Positions 26,951-35,260 of a stretch of DNA of 64,000 nucleotides are shown in pieces (the stretch's first letter is position 1; the number at the start of each line of letters is the position of its first letter). This stretch comes from Chryseobacterium sp. GVT01B (GTDB lineage Bacteria; Bacteroidota; Bacteroidia; Flavobacteriales; Weeksellaceae), in contig NZ_JAHXYI010000006.1 in assembly GCF_019970045.1 (NCBI RefSeq), positions 248,001 to 312,000 of the forward strand, written 5' to 3'. The translations under genes and the position numbers were made by a program. The notes beneath the pieces are model-generated. The model did not search any database. It was not told the DNA's origin and saw nothing but the letters and a program-made list of their open reading frames with translations.

Positions 26951-27871
26951 TTATCTGATGATTACTTTTTCTGTAAAATTCCTTCCTTCAGTTTTGATAT
27001 TAACCATATATACACCTGCAGAAAGCCCTCTTACATCTATTCTGCTATTGTTCTTTTCAGTTTTTATCAGCTTTCCTGACTCGTCATAGATTTCAATACT
27101 TTTTATTGTACTAAGAGAATTAATATGGATAAAATCAGTTGCAGGATTAGGGTAAACTGATATTTCTTTGGTGGTAACTCTAGAATCTTTAATCCCTAAA
27201 ACCAATAGTTCACTATTTACTTTAATATTATCAATATAGGCTGATCCCAGGGCATTATTATGCACAAAACGCAGCTGGTCTATATTCACTGAACTTGTGG
27301 CAGTTCCTGTATAAATAAGAATATTATTGAGGTAATACCTGACATCTGTGGCAGTTCCTATGACTTTTACTCTATACCAGATATTAGGCAGCCAGTTTGA
27401 AGATATTGAAATCAAATCCTGTATACCGGATACTGTATTCAGGATCTTGAACAATCCGGTTTTATCAAAATCCAATCTCACTACAGGCTGATCATCAACG
27501 CTATTTACTCCCTGAAAACCAAAATCAGAGCCGTTGAGCTGCGATATATTGATATCAAATGATACGGAAAAGTTGTTGTAAGCAAGAGGTGCCGGCAGGT
27601 TATAAAAGCCTCCGATAATAGGATCAGACTGGGTTCCGTAGGTGGCTTCTTTTACAATTTTGAGGGAACTGCTTCCGTCGCTGGCTTTATCTACACTGAT
27701 GGTCTGATGGGTTACATTTGCAGGAACTCCTCCTGTGGGAGTACTGATCCATCCTGCCTGGCCATGGATATCACCAACGTTGAATCCTTCATTGAACTCA
27801 AAGGATATAGTCTGTTGTGCAAAAACGCAGGCTGAAAATAGCAAAAACGCAATTGAGTAGTATTTTTTCAT
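26951..27871 (-). CDS. Secreted protein with T9SS sorting domain, paralogue B
   Basis: A 306-residue tandem paralogue of the gene at 25817. Signal peptide MKKYYSIAFLLFSACVFAQ, shared opening QQTISFE.NEG..VGDI.GQAGW, shared WYRVKVIGTATDVRYYLN and GSAYIDNIKVN, and a T9SS type A sorting domain from VYPNPATDF to the end. The surface location is inferred from the sorting domain. Function unknown; the pair probably arose by duplication. Confidence 0.8.
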   Translation of the reverse strand: MKKYYSIAFLLFSACVFAQQTISFEFNEGFNVGDIHGQAGWISTPTGGVPANVTHQTISVDKASDGSSSLKIVKEATYGTQSDPIIGGFYNLPAPLAYNNFSVSFDINISQLNGSDFGFQGVNSVDDQPVVRLDFDKTGLFKILNTVSGIQDLISISSNWLPNIWYRVKVIGTATDVRYYLNNILIYTGTATSSVNIDQLRFVHNNALGSAYIDNIKVNSELLVLGIKDSRVTTKEISVYPNPATDFIHINSLSTIKSIEIYDESGKLIKTEKNNSRIDVRGLSAGVYMVNIKTEGRNFTEKVIIR

Positions 27872-28032
27872 AGTAAATCAAGTTTTGTATTAAAAATATA
27901 AACTTTCCTCGAATGGTGAAATAACTTATTGCAAATAAAAAATAACGCTTTTATTCTCAGTGAATTTAATTTTCAAATCTATTAAAAACGTCTTTCCACA
28001 AAGATAAAACAGCTCAATCAGGAGCAAAAAAA

Positions 28033-28060
28033 TAAGGTATCTCTTTCCAGAAATACCTTA
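28033..28060 (-). terminator. Weak terminator after the M20 dipeptidase
   Basis: TAAGGTAT and ATACCTTA at 28033-28040 and 28053-28060 pair, with 3 more inner pairs after one mismatch; the site lies 22 bases past the stop. Confidence 0.45.
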
Positions 28061-28081
28061 CCTTATCTTATTTTCGTTGAA

Positions 28082-29461
28082 TTACTTTGAATAATTTTCA
28101 AAGAACAACGGAATACTTTCAATTCCTTTATAGAAATTAAATAATCCATAATGTTCGTTTGGAGAGTGGATCGCATCAGAATCCAACCCGAAGCCCATCA
28201 ATACAGACTTAGCTCCTAAAACCTGCTCAAACATCGCTGTAATTGGAATACTCCCTCCTCCTCTGTATGGAAGAACTTCTTTTCCGAATGCGGATTCCAT
28301 CGCCTGTTTTGCAGCTGCAAATTCTTTGGTATTGGTTGGTAAAACATAAGGCATTCCTCCATGGTGAGGCGTTACTTTAATTTTTACTGTATCCGGAGCA
28401 ATTTTTTCAAAATATTTCGTGAATTTTTCCGTGATTTCCTGAGGAGTCTGGTAAGGAACCAAACGCATTGAAATTTTAGCAAAAGCTTTGGAAGGAATTA
28501 CGGTTTTTGCGCCTTCTCCTGTATAACCACCCCAGATTCCGTTGCAGTCTAAAGTAGGACGGATAGATGTTCTTTCTAAAGTTGTATATCCTTTTTCTCC
28601 TTCTATATTACTTAATCCAATTGATTTTTTGAATTCTTCAGGATTGTCTTTCAATTTGTTCATATCTGCTCTGTCTGCATCTGAAACCGTTTCTACATTA
28701 TCATAGAACCCGTCAATTGTAATATGACCGTTTTCATCAATCAGATTAGCGATCATTCTTGAAAGAACGTGAATAGGGTTTGGAACTGCCCCACCGTAAA
28801 GACCTGAGTGCAAATCTCTGTTTGGACCTTCCACTTCTACTTCTACATAGCTTAAACCTCTCAATCCTGTTGTAACCGTTGGCTGTTCATTACTGTAAAT
28901 ATGAGTATCGGAAATTAAGATACAATCGCAAGTTAACTTCTCTTTATTTTCATTCACCCAGTCTCCTAAGCTTACAGAACCTACTTCTTCTTCTCCTTCT
29001 AAGATAAATTTAACGTTACAAGGAAGAGCATTGGTTTTCATCATAGCTTCAAAAGCTTTCAGATGCATGAAGAACTGTCCTTTGTCATCCGCAGAACCTC
29101 TTGCAAAAATGGCTCCATCAGGGTGTAATTCCGTTTTTTCAATATAAGGTTCAAAAGGTGGTTTTGTCCATAATTCTAATGGATCTGCCGGCTGAACATC
29201 ATAATGTCCATACACCAATACTGTAGGTAAACTTTTATCTAAAATTTTCTCTCCGAAAACAATTGGATAGCCTTTAGTCTGGCAAACTTCAACATTATCA
29301 GCTCCTGCATTTTTAAGGTGCGCCGCCACTACATCTGCACATTTCAAAACGTCATCTTTATACGCCGGATCTGCAGAAATAGAAGGAATTCTCAATAACT
29401 CAAATAATTCATCCACGAAACGCTGTTTGTTTTCGTTAATGTAATTTAATGTCTCTTGCAT
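28082..29461 (-). CDS. M20-family dipeptidase
   Basis: A 459-residue zinc peptidase of the carnosinase-like (CNDP) M20 group. The first metal motif is VLVYGHYDVQPADP (H86, D88), the bridging Asp and catalytic Glu follow in GSADDKG and EGEEEVGS, and the C-terminal metal ligand is in SDAIHSPNEHYG. The central dimerisation domain is present. It should hydrolyse short peptides in the cytoplasm. It is flanked by terminator-like hairpins and is probably monocistronic. Confidence 0.92.
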   Translation of the reverse strand: MQETLNYINENKQRFVDELFELLRIPSISADPAYKDDVLKCADVVAAHLKNAGADNVEVCQTKGYPIVFGEKILDKSLPTVLVYGHYDVQPADPLELWTKPPFEPYIEKTELHPDGAIFARGSADDKGQFFMHLKAFEAMMKTNALPCNVKFILEGEEEVGSVSLGDWVNENKEKLTCDCILISDTHIYSNEQPTVTTGLRGLSYVEVEVEGPNRDLHSGLYGGAVPNPIHVLSRMIANLIDENGHITIDGFYDNVETVSDADRADMNKLKDNPEEFKKSIGLSNIEGEKGYTTLERTSIRPTLDCNGIWGGYTGEGAKTVIPSKAFAKISMRLVPYQTPQEITEKFTKYFEKIAPDTVKIKVTPHHGGMPYVLPTNTKEFAAAKQAMESAFGKEVLPYRGGGSIPITAMFEQVLGAKSVLMGFGLDSDAIHSPNEHYGLFNFYKGIESIPLFFENYSK

Positions 29462-29576
29462 TGTAAAAATTTATTTTGTTAAAATTAAAAAAAATGCCCG
29501 GCAGGAACAAACAAAAAAACAGGATTTTCCCAACCTTATGCTAATGAGCTTTATAGCCATCTTTTTTAATAAAAAA

Positions 29577-29596
29577 TGCCCTGCAAAAACAGGGCA
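29577..29596 (-). terminator. Terminator after the small lipoprotein gene
   Basis: TGCCCTG (29577-29583) pairs with CAGGGCA (29590-29596) 23 bases beyond the stop; the minus strand continues with a T-run. Confidence 0.75.
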
Positions 29597-29618
29597 CTTG
29601 TATATTTTGTACTTCTAA

Positions 29619-29888
29619 TTAGTGTTCAGCTTTTGGAGCCTTTTCAGTTTCAGCAGGTTTTGCAGCAGCAGTACTGTCTGTTTTAGGAGCTACAGCTTCT
29701 GGCTTTACAGCAACTTCTTCCTTATGTTCTGCAGCAGCTGCATGTCCGTGACCTTCTCCCTGTGCAGCATCAGAATATCTTTCTACTCCTTCTTCCAGTT
29801 TCAAAGTCCCTTTATTTCCACCAGCTGGTACTTTTTTACAACTTACCGCTACTGTTGCAATTGCTAAACATATAACTAATTTTTTCAT
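29619..29888 (-). CDS. Small Ala/Glu/Lys-rich lipoprotein
   Basis: An 89-residue protein whose N-terminus MKKLVICLAIATVAVSC is a lipoprotein signal with the lipidated Cys after AVS. The mature part is low-complexity, rich in Ala, Glu, Lys, Pro and His, with GEGHGHAAAAEHKEE and no predicted fold. The ATG at 29888 was chosen because the 13-residue upstream extension would hide the signal. Function unknown; the His cluster might bind metal, which is speculation. Confidence 0.65.
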   Translation of the reverse strand: MKKLVICLAIATVAVSCKKVPAGGNKGTLKLEEGVERYSDAAQGEGHGHAAAAEHKEEVAVKPEAVAPKTDSTAAAKPAETEKAPKAEH

Positions 29889-30026
29889 ATGTAAAATTAT
29901 TTTTTTTAAGATCATATGAAACCGCACTATTTTAATCTATTCTGATGTATCCAAACAGCTGGCGATTTCATGTTTAAATTTTTGATTGCCCAAAAGTAAG
30001 AAATCCTGCTTTTTTCGGCAACATTT

Positions 30027-31181
30027 TTATACTGATTTTAATATTATTTTCCCTTTTTTGGATTGTGTAAAAATAAGGTAATGATCTCCTCCATCTTTCA
30101 ACCCATATTTTTTCTTGATTTCTTCAGGTTTTAAGGGATAGTTTTTTGAAATGATATTAAACTGTTCTTTTTTCTTAATATTTTTAGAGTCAACCGGTTC
30201 CATCTCCAAAATTCTTCCTGGAAAATCTTCCTTCTTTTCACTGGAGGTATAAAAATGACTGTTTGGATGAAGCTTTTTCAATCCGAATTTTTGTGAAATC
30301 AAATTAAAAACTCCTGCTTTCAAAATAGAGTTATTGGGGATGTAAATGTATTTTTCAGGCTCAGAATATTCCGATTCTGCCCTTTCTTCTTCTCCAAATT
30401 TGAAGGTAAAGCCAGATTCACCACTCTCAAGGTTCACACAGCTGCAGATAATCTCATCTGTATTTTCGTTGGATAAAAAAATAACAACTTCTTTTACATC
30501 ATTTTTCAGGGCAATAATTTCTATCCTGGAAATACCCGACAGCACTGATACAAGATATTTAAGATCAATAAGCGGAGAGAGTTTAATAATTACCTGATCG
30601 GAAATAGAAAGTAATGTTTCCTGAATTTCCAAAATATCAGGAGACAGGTCTTCTAAAAGAAAAACTTTGTTTTTCTGCTGATCTCTTCTGGCGGGATCAA
30701 GGTAAATAACATCAAAATGTTCCTGATTTTGGCTCAGAAAATCTTCAAGCTTTTTGTTGATAAAACTTGCCTGACGCCCTAAGATACCCCAGTTATGCTT
30801 AACGATTTCTAAAAGTTCTGTATTCTGCTCTACCAAAGTGACATGATCAAAGTTTTGGGACAGATAATAGGCATCAATACCAAAACCGCTCGTAAGGTCA
30901 ATAAATGTACTCCCTTTCAATATTTTGGATTTGTAAAGGGCTGTTTTTTCTGATGACGACTGTTCCAGATTAAGCTGCGGTGGAAAAATAATTCCTTCTT
31001 TCAAGAGAAAAGGAAATTTTCTTTCAGCAACCTGCTTTCCTTTGATCTGCTGTACAATTTCCTGCATAGAAACTTCCGGAAAAGGCGATTTTTTTAGCAG
31101 CAATGCATGTAAATCTGCATTCAGATTTGCATTGATATAGTTTTGGATTTCTTTGTTTATTAATTTAACCACAGATGACAC
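30027..31181 (-). CDS. SAM-dependent methyltransferase with THUMP-like domain
   Basis: A 384-residue predicted RNA methyltransferase. SAM motif I is FIDLTSGFG (residues 94-101) and the catalytic-like motif DPARR is at 162-166; the C-terminus (about 300-384) matches the THUMP-like domain found in these Bacteroidetes proteins. No ATG occurs before residue 39. The likely start is the GTG at 31181, or the GTG at 31172; an in-frame TGA lies just upstream. Both GTGs lie inside an ATCTGTG-type dispersed repeat (31164-31210), so the repeat supplies the start codon. The RNA target is unknown. Confidence 0.8.
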   Translation of the reverse strand: MSSVVKLINKEIQNYINANLNADLHALLLKKSPFPEVSMQEIVQQIKGKQVAERKFPFLLKEGIIFPPQLNLEQSSSEKTALYKSKILKGSTFIDLTSGFGIDAYYLSQNFDHVTLVEQNTELLEIVKHNWGILGRQASFINKKLEDFLSQNQEHFDVIYLDPARRDQQKNKVFLLEDLSPDILEIQETLLSISDQVIIKLSPLIDLKYLVSVLSGISRIEIIALKNDVKEVVIFLSNENTDEIICSCVNLESGESGFTFKFGEEERAESEYSEPEKYIYIPNNSILKAGVFNLISQKFGLKKLHPNSHFYTSSEKKEDFPGRILEMEPVDSKNIKKKEQFNIISKNYPLKPEEIKKKYGLKDGGDHYLIFTQSKKGKIILKSV

Positions 31182-31210
31182 GGATTTTCACAGATGTTTA
31201 TGTTTTATTT
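31164..31210. repeat. ATCTGTG-type dispersed repeat, copy A
   Basis: A 47-base unit nearly identical to 31294-31340; the last 28 bases (beginning GATTTTCACAGATG) are exact. It overlaps the first codons of the THUMP-like methyltransferase gene. Confidence 0.85.
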
Positions 31211-31293
31211 CTTTGCATTCAAATGCTGATATATTTCTTTTTTTATTATTCTAACATTTTATAATCCAAATGTTTAAATTCAGGAAATTTATT

Positions 31294-31340
31294 TTTAACT
31301 GCAGATGAAACTGATTTTCACAGATGTTTATGTTTTATTT
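31294..31340. repeat. ATCTGTG-type dispersed repeat, copy B
   Basis: Direct repeat of copy A, 130 bases further on, differing only in the first 19 bases (4 changes). It is separated from A by 83 unique bases. Confidence 0.85.
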
Positions 31341-31398
31341 GTATTTAATACATTAAATTATTTCTGCTTTTTCTGATTAACTAAAAAATATACGCAAT

Positions 31399-31429
31399 CA
31401 TCTGCGAAAATCTGCGGCATCTGTGGTTA
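31399..31429. repeat. ATCTGTG-type dispersed repeat, copy C (inverted)
   Basis: Thirty-one bases ending CATCTGTGGTTA match the reverse complement of copy A at 27 of 31 positions. A and C can therefore pair into a long stem enclosing copy B. Confidence 0.8.
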
Positions 31430-31440
31430 TCTTTAGAAAG

Positions 31441-31824
31441 CTAATCTAAATTTCCTCTTACTTTCCGAATAATACTTTTGCTAATATAATCAGTATTAAA
31501 GTTAACCAGAATTCCTAGTTTCAATCCTGTTAACTTTAGATAGGTTAATAACTGTTGGTGATGAATATTTGCTATTTCCGTTACGGCCTTCACTTCTATG
31601 ATAATTTTATCTTCAACAATTATATCAGCAACAAAGCTAGAATCAATAGTGATATCCCTGAATTTAATCTTCATTGGAACTTGAGTTCTCACTTTTAAAC
31701 CATTATTCTCCAGTTCATAAGCCAAAACTTTCTCATAAACTTTTTCTAAAAGCCCTGGTCCAAGTTCATTATAAACAGAAAATATAGATTTCCTGATATA
31801 AAAACTTATCTCATTTTCTTTCAT
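31441..31824 (-). CDS. GxxExxY-family protein (PD-(D/E)xK-like)
   Basis: A 127-residue protein of the GxxExxY family, named after GLLEKVY (G24, E27, Y30). The fold is PD-(D/E)xK nuclease-like, with D67 and an E77-V-K79 pair (ADIIVEDKIIIEVKA) in the right order for the catalytic core, so nuclease activity is plausible but unproven. The family occurs in many copies in Bacteroidetes, and its role is not established. The gene is bounded downstream by ATCTGTG-type repeats. Confidence 0.85.
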   Translation of the reverse strand: MKENEISFYIRKSIFSVYNELGPGLLEKVYEKVLAYELENNGLKVRTQVPMKIKFRDITIDSSFVADIIVEDKIIIEVKAVTEIANIHHQQLLTYLKLTGLKLGILVNFNTDYISKSIIRKVRGNLD

Positions 31825-31890
31825 AACATTTGTATTTTGTGTTTCATAAATCTACACAAAATCTTATTTGAAAATGATTACTCAATCAAA

Positions 31891-32331
31891 TTATCTTTTG
31901 TAAAAAATATAATCAGTTAATACCGGGATTATACCGTTCTGTTTAAATAAAGAGTTGATTTGCCCTCTATGATAAGTAGAATGATTAACTGCATGGAAAA
32001 GCATTTCAAAAATACTGTTTTCAAACTTTGCCCCTCTTGAATTATGATATTCTATTCTTTTATCCAGATCAAAATTCCTTATAATATCAATGCTTTTAAG
32101 AAAGTTTCCATGATTAATTTCCTCAAGAGATTCAAAAGGATTAATTTGCCAGACTTCAAAAGTTTTTTCTCCCAGAATCCGGGCATTCCAAATCTGTTGT
32201 GCATTAAGAGTATGATTAATCAAACTGATCGTTTTATCATCAACAAGTTTTCTGTTTTCAGAAATAACTTTAATCATTTCAACATTGAAATGATAGGTGT
32301 ATTTAAATAAATCTATCAGTTTTTCATTCAT
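31891..32331 (-). CDS. DinB-family four-helix protein
   Basis: A 146-residue protein. The pattern LINHTLNAQQIWN, EMLFHAVNHSTYHRGQI fits the DinB/YfiT metal-binding four-helix bundle: the histidine near 40 and the HxxxH pair in VNHSTYHRGQ. DinB-like proteins include thiol transferases that use bacillithiol or glutathione-like cofactors, but most have no assigned function. It follows the exported protein gene at 32342 with 10 bases between, so the two may be co-transcribed. Confidence 0.82.
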   Translation of the reverse strand: MNEKLIDLFKYTYHFNVEMIKVISENRKLVDDKTISLINHTLNAQQIWNARILGEKTFEVWQINPFESLEEINHGNFLKSIDIIRNFDLDKRIEYHNSRGAKFENSIFEMLFHAVNHSTYHRGQINSLFKQNGIIPVLTDYIFYKR

Positions 32332-32341
32332 TACTAAAAAC

Positions 32342-32791
32342 TTATAAGCTTTTTTCTTTATGCAGCTTTATTACATTTGGGGATGTAGAATCTATATCTT
32401 CCGGATTTTCATTCTCAAAATCAAAGAATAGCAGAAATTCATTTTCATTAATAAACTTAATAAGCCCACTTAAAAATTTACTCTCTTCAAGTTTATTGTT
32501 GAAATCATTATATGATGCTACTAAACTGAATTTGATAATTTTTTTTGAAAAATCAGTAGTATATTTTACATGGGCAACTTTACCTTTGTTTGGGCCATCA
32601 GGAATTACATGATGTCTACCATCAATATCCAATCCATTAAGTTGTACCTTTACATAGCCATCATCAAAAAATGTAAATGAACCGTAACTACCGGCATCTA
32701 TTCCGCCCCATTTTCCGTACAGATCTTTCTCTGTTTGTGAAAAAAGTAGTCCGAAAAATGATAAAAAGAAAATTAGTAAGCTTTTTTTCAT
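32342..32791 (-). CDS. Exported protein of unknown function
   Basis: A 149-residue protein with a signal peptide (MKKSLLIFFLSFFGLLFSQ) and a compact, probably all-beta mature part; LYGKWGG and SYGSFTFFDDGYVKV recall the opening strands of lipocalin-like domains. Not recognised. It starts 17 bases after the mutA stop and precedes the DinB gene, so it may be the distal part of the udk-ftsB-mutA operon. Confidence 0.6.
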   Translation of the reverse strand: MKKSLLIFFLSFFGLLFSQTEKDLYGKWGGIDAGSYGSFTFFDDGYVKVQLNGLDIDGRHHVIPDGPNKGKVAHVKYTTDFSKKIIKFSLVASYNDFNNKLEESKFLSGLIKFINENEFLLFFDFENENPEDIDSTSPNVIKLHKEKSL

Positions 32792-32808
32792 GGTATTATG
32801 AGATGTTT

Positions 32809-33972
32809 TTACTCAAACATTTCAGCCCAACGAACAGCTATTATTTCATTTTCGTTGTAAAGATCTCCGATAGACTTTTTAACGTCTAATTTAGGGTATA
32901 AATTCACTCCAATCAGCTTTATTTTCCCTTCTTCAATCCATTGTTGTTCTTCAACAGCATGATCATAGATCTTTTTCTGAATAACGCCTTGTTTTAACAA
33001 TTCAAGGTAACCTCCTGCTTCTTCAATTTCAACAAATAATGCCCAGGATTTTTCTGCAAACTGTTTTGTAATATCCTCAATATAATAACTTCCGTTCGCT
33101 GCATCTTCAAATACATTGATGATACTTTCGTAAGCCAGAACGATCTGTTGTTTGAAAGAAATCTCTTCCGAATTATCCGTACTTCTGTTTACCAGATAAT
33201 TATTGGTAAAAACAGCGTCTGCCCCTCCGATCATTGCGGAAGCAAGTTCTAATGTAGAACGGATCAGGTTGTTTTCATTATCAGAAACGGCCTTATTCCT
33301 CAGTGAAGTCTCTGCAAAGATGTATGGAACTTCATCCATCCCATATTCTTTAGAAAGTTGGTTAAAAATGATTTTAAAGGCTCTCAGTTTTGCCATTTCA
33401 AAGAAATAATTTCCTCCTACGGCTATTCTGAATATCAGTTTATTCAAAATTTCAGCACCATAAGCTTCTACCAGCTCCTTAGTTTTTGCGAGCGCAATAC
33501 CAAGCTGTTGATAAATAGCTGCTCCGGCATTCTGATGCAGTGAAATATCAACACATATGTTTCTTTTAAAATCTTTAGCCAATAATTCTTTAGCCAGCTG
33601 GTCGTCTATATTTCCTTCTTTTTCATTAAAAATGTCAATCAATGAAAAATACTGGTCTTCTTCTTTAGGACTTATGTGTCCTGCAAGTTCTTTGTTGTTG
33701 ACAAAAAGAGTCTTTTGATCAAGATTTTCTACGTTATGATCAAGGATAAACGCAAATACTTCTTCTTCTAAACTTTCATGGTATTTTGCTACCAAATGGG
33801 TACTCTCTTCAACTCTGGGCAGATTTACCAAAGGCTTCTGAACTTCCGTGTAAAATGGCTTCACTTCTATTCCTTCCAAATTCTGCTTTTCTAAAATTGG
33901 GTAAATATCCTCTGTTTTAAGTTGTTTTTTGACTAAATTCTCCCAGTTTGAAAATATATCTGTATTTGACAT
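32809..33972 (-). CDS. mutA: Methylmalonyl-CoA mutase small (beta) subunit
   Basis: A 387-residue protein of the mutase small-subunit type. The alpha/beta-barrel part is present (RIAVGGNYFFEMAKLRAFK, YIFAETSLRNKAVSD, YESIINVFEDAANGSYYIE), while no B12-binding DxHxxG motif is seen, as expected for the non-catalytic partner. It supports the succinyl-CoA/methylmalonyl-CoA rearrangement in propionate metabolism. The large catalytic subunit normally lies nearby in Flavobacteriia but is absent from this window. Confidence 0.88.
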   Translation of the reverse strand: MSNTDIFSNWENLVKKQLKTEDIYPILEKQNLEGIEVKPFYTEVQKPLVNLPRVEESTHLVAKYHESLEEEVFAFILDHNVENLDQKTLFVNNKELAGHISPKEEDQYFSLIDIFNEKEGNIDDQLAKELLAKDFKRNICVDISLHQNAGAAIYQQLGIALAKTKELVEAYGAEILNKLIFRIAVGGNYFFEMAKLRAFKIIFNQLSKEYGMDEVPYIFAETSLRNKAVSDNENNLIRSTLELASAMIGGADAVFTNNYLVNRSTDNSEEISFKQQIVLAYESIINVFEDAANGSYYIEDITKQFAEKSWALFVEIEEAGGYLELLKQGVIQKKIYDHAVEEQQWIEEGKIKLIGVNLYPKLDVKKSIGDLYNENEIIAVRWAEMFE

Positions 33973-33993
33973 TAGTTTTTTTATTTGTGAATG

Positions 33994-34025
33994 GTCAATG
34001 GTGAATTCTGCTTCGCAAGTGAATT
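33994..34025. repeat. Dispersed GCTTCGC repeat, copy 2
   Basis: Thirty-two bases containing GCTTCGCAAGTGAATT match 23011-23042 at 29 of 32 positions. It lies between the FtsB-like gene and mutA. Confidence 0.6.
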
Positions 34026-34076
34026 TTAAAAACTAAAAATTCTTTTCGTCATTAACGTAATTCTATTCAACTTTTA

Positions 34077-34433
34077 TTACTTTTTAGCAACTTTTGTGCT
34101 GTCCACCACCAAAATGAAGATCTCTTCATTCGGTTTTTTCATGAAATAATTTTCTCTTGCGTATTTTTCTTTCTCTGATTTGTTGTTCATCAGTTTTTTA
34201 TAAAAAGCATCATTCTTTTCGTATTCTTTTTTATAGAAGTCAAGCTGCTCTTCATATTTTCTGATCTCACCATTGAGTTCATTAATTACAAGAAATGAGG
34301 TTTTATCGAAAAAAATCATCCATACCAAAAACAGACAGATCGTAATGGTATACTTGTTCAAAACATATTTCTGTATAAGTTTGAATGTTTCAGATTTCGG
34401 CTGAATGTCTTTGATAAGGTTGTTTTCTTCCAT
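34077..34433 (-). CDS. FtsB/DivIC-like septum formation initiator
   Basis: A 118-residue bitopic membrane protein: cytoplasmic N-terminus, one membrane helix (about residues 31-47, TICLFLVWMIFF), then a periplasmic coiled coil (NELNGEIRKYEEQLDFYKKEYE) and the conserved KEKYARENYFMKKPNEE segment. It fits the FtsB/DivIC family of divisome proteins that pair with FtsL. It sits between udk and mutA with 4 bases to udk, so it is co-transcribed with both. Confidence 0.88.
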   Translation of the reverse strand: MEENNLIKDIQPKSETFKLIQKYVLNKYTITICLFLVWMIFFDKTSFLVINELNGEIRKYEEQLDFYKKEYEKNDAFYKKLMNNKSEKEKYARENYFMKKPNEEIFILVVDSTKVAKK

Positions 34434-34437
34434 TTTT

Positions 34438-35052
34438 TTAATGTTTTTTCAACGAGTTTTTAATAACAGTAGTTAAAAAATCAATCGCTACGGAATTCTG
34501 CTTCATATTAGGGATAATAAGATCGGCATCATTTTTAGATGGCTCTATGAATTCCTGGTGCATTGGTTTCAATGTAGTCTGATAACGGTGTAATACTTCG
34601 CTCAGATCTCTTCCCCTTTCCTGGGTATCTCTCCTGATCCTCCTGATCAGCCTTTCGTCAGAATCTGCGTGAACGAATACCTTCAAATCAAATTCTTTCA
34701 GTAATTCTTTGTTGGTAAGAACCAGAATTCCTTCTACTACCAATACGTTTTTAGGTTCTACAGTCACATGATCTCCTGTTCTGGAATGAGTAACAAAGCT
34801 GTAAATGGGCTGTTCAATAGGCTCATTATTTTTTAAAGCTTTTACATGTTTTATCAGTAGGTCAAAGTCTATTGATTTCGGGTGGTCATAATTAAGAGCT
34901 TCTCTTTCTGTCAATGTAAGACCTTGGTTGTCATGATAATAATTATCCTGAGAAAGGATATTCATTCCTTCAATATCAAGCTGCTGAAGTATCTTGTCAA
35001 CAACTGTAGTTTTGCCGGATCCTGTACCACCGGCAATTCCTATTACAAGCAT
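34438..35052 (-). CDS. udk: Uridine kinase
   Basis: A 204-residue cytoplasmic P-loop kinase that phosphorylates uridine (and cytidine) for pyrimidine salvage. The P-loop is GIAGGTGSGKTTV (residues 5-17), followed by SQDNYYHD, and HADSDERLIRRIRRDTQERGR is the lid region. It is the first gene of the udk-ftsB-mutA operon, with a -7 element 28 bases upstream. Confidence 0.95.
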   Translation of the reverse strand: MLVIGIAGGTGSGKTTVVDKILQQLDIEGMNILSQDNYYHDNQGLTLTEREALNYDHPKSIDFDLLIKHVKALKNNEPIEQPIYSFVTHSRTGDHVTVEPKNVLVVEGILVLTNKELLKEFDLKVFVHADSDERLIRRIRRDTQERGRDLSEVLHRYQTTLKPMHQEFIEPSKNDADLIIPNMKQNSVAIDFLTTVIKNSLKKH

Positions 35053-35079
35053 TATTTTTTTGTTTCTTTATAGTTGGTA

Positions 35080-35087
35080 CAAATATA
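35080..35087 (-). promoter_or_regulatory. -7 promoter element for the udk operon
   Basis: The minus strand reads TATATTTG (TAnnTTTG), 27 bases before the udk ATG. Confidence 0.5.
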
Positions 35088-35229
35088 CTATTTTAGATAA
35101 AATATGACAATGTAAGAGTATTGAGAAATTAAAAGATTAAAGCATTTAAAGATTAAAAGACTTTGCTGAAGGCTGCTACTCTTTGTCATTTATTGTTATT
35201 CTTCAACTTTCACCTTCGGATTCAATAAA

Positions 35230-35256
35230 AAAACCGGCAAGAAACTTGCCGGTTTT
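35230..35256 (-). terminator. Terminator after clpS
   Basis: A perfect 12-bp stem, AAAACCGGCAAG with CTTGCCGGTTTT around AAA, ends 5 bases before the clpS stop codon; T-rich on both sides. Confidence 0.9.
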
Positions 35257-35260
35257 TATT

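Noticed and set aside
31164..31429. CRISPR-like array from the ATCTGTG repeats
   Set aside because: Only three copies, one inverted, with unequal intervening sequence and no cas gene.
30027..35052. Defence island around the GxxExxY and DinB genes
   Set aside because: No restriction, toxin-antitoxin, retron or helicase genes are nearby; the neighbours are housekeeping or unknown single genes.
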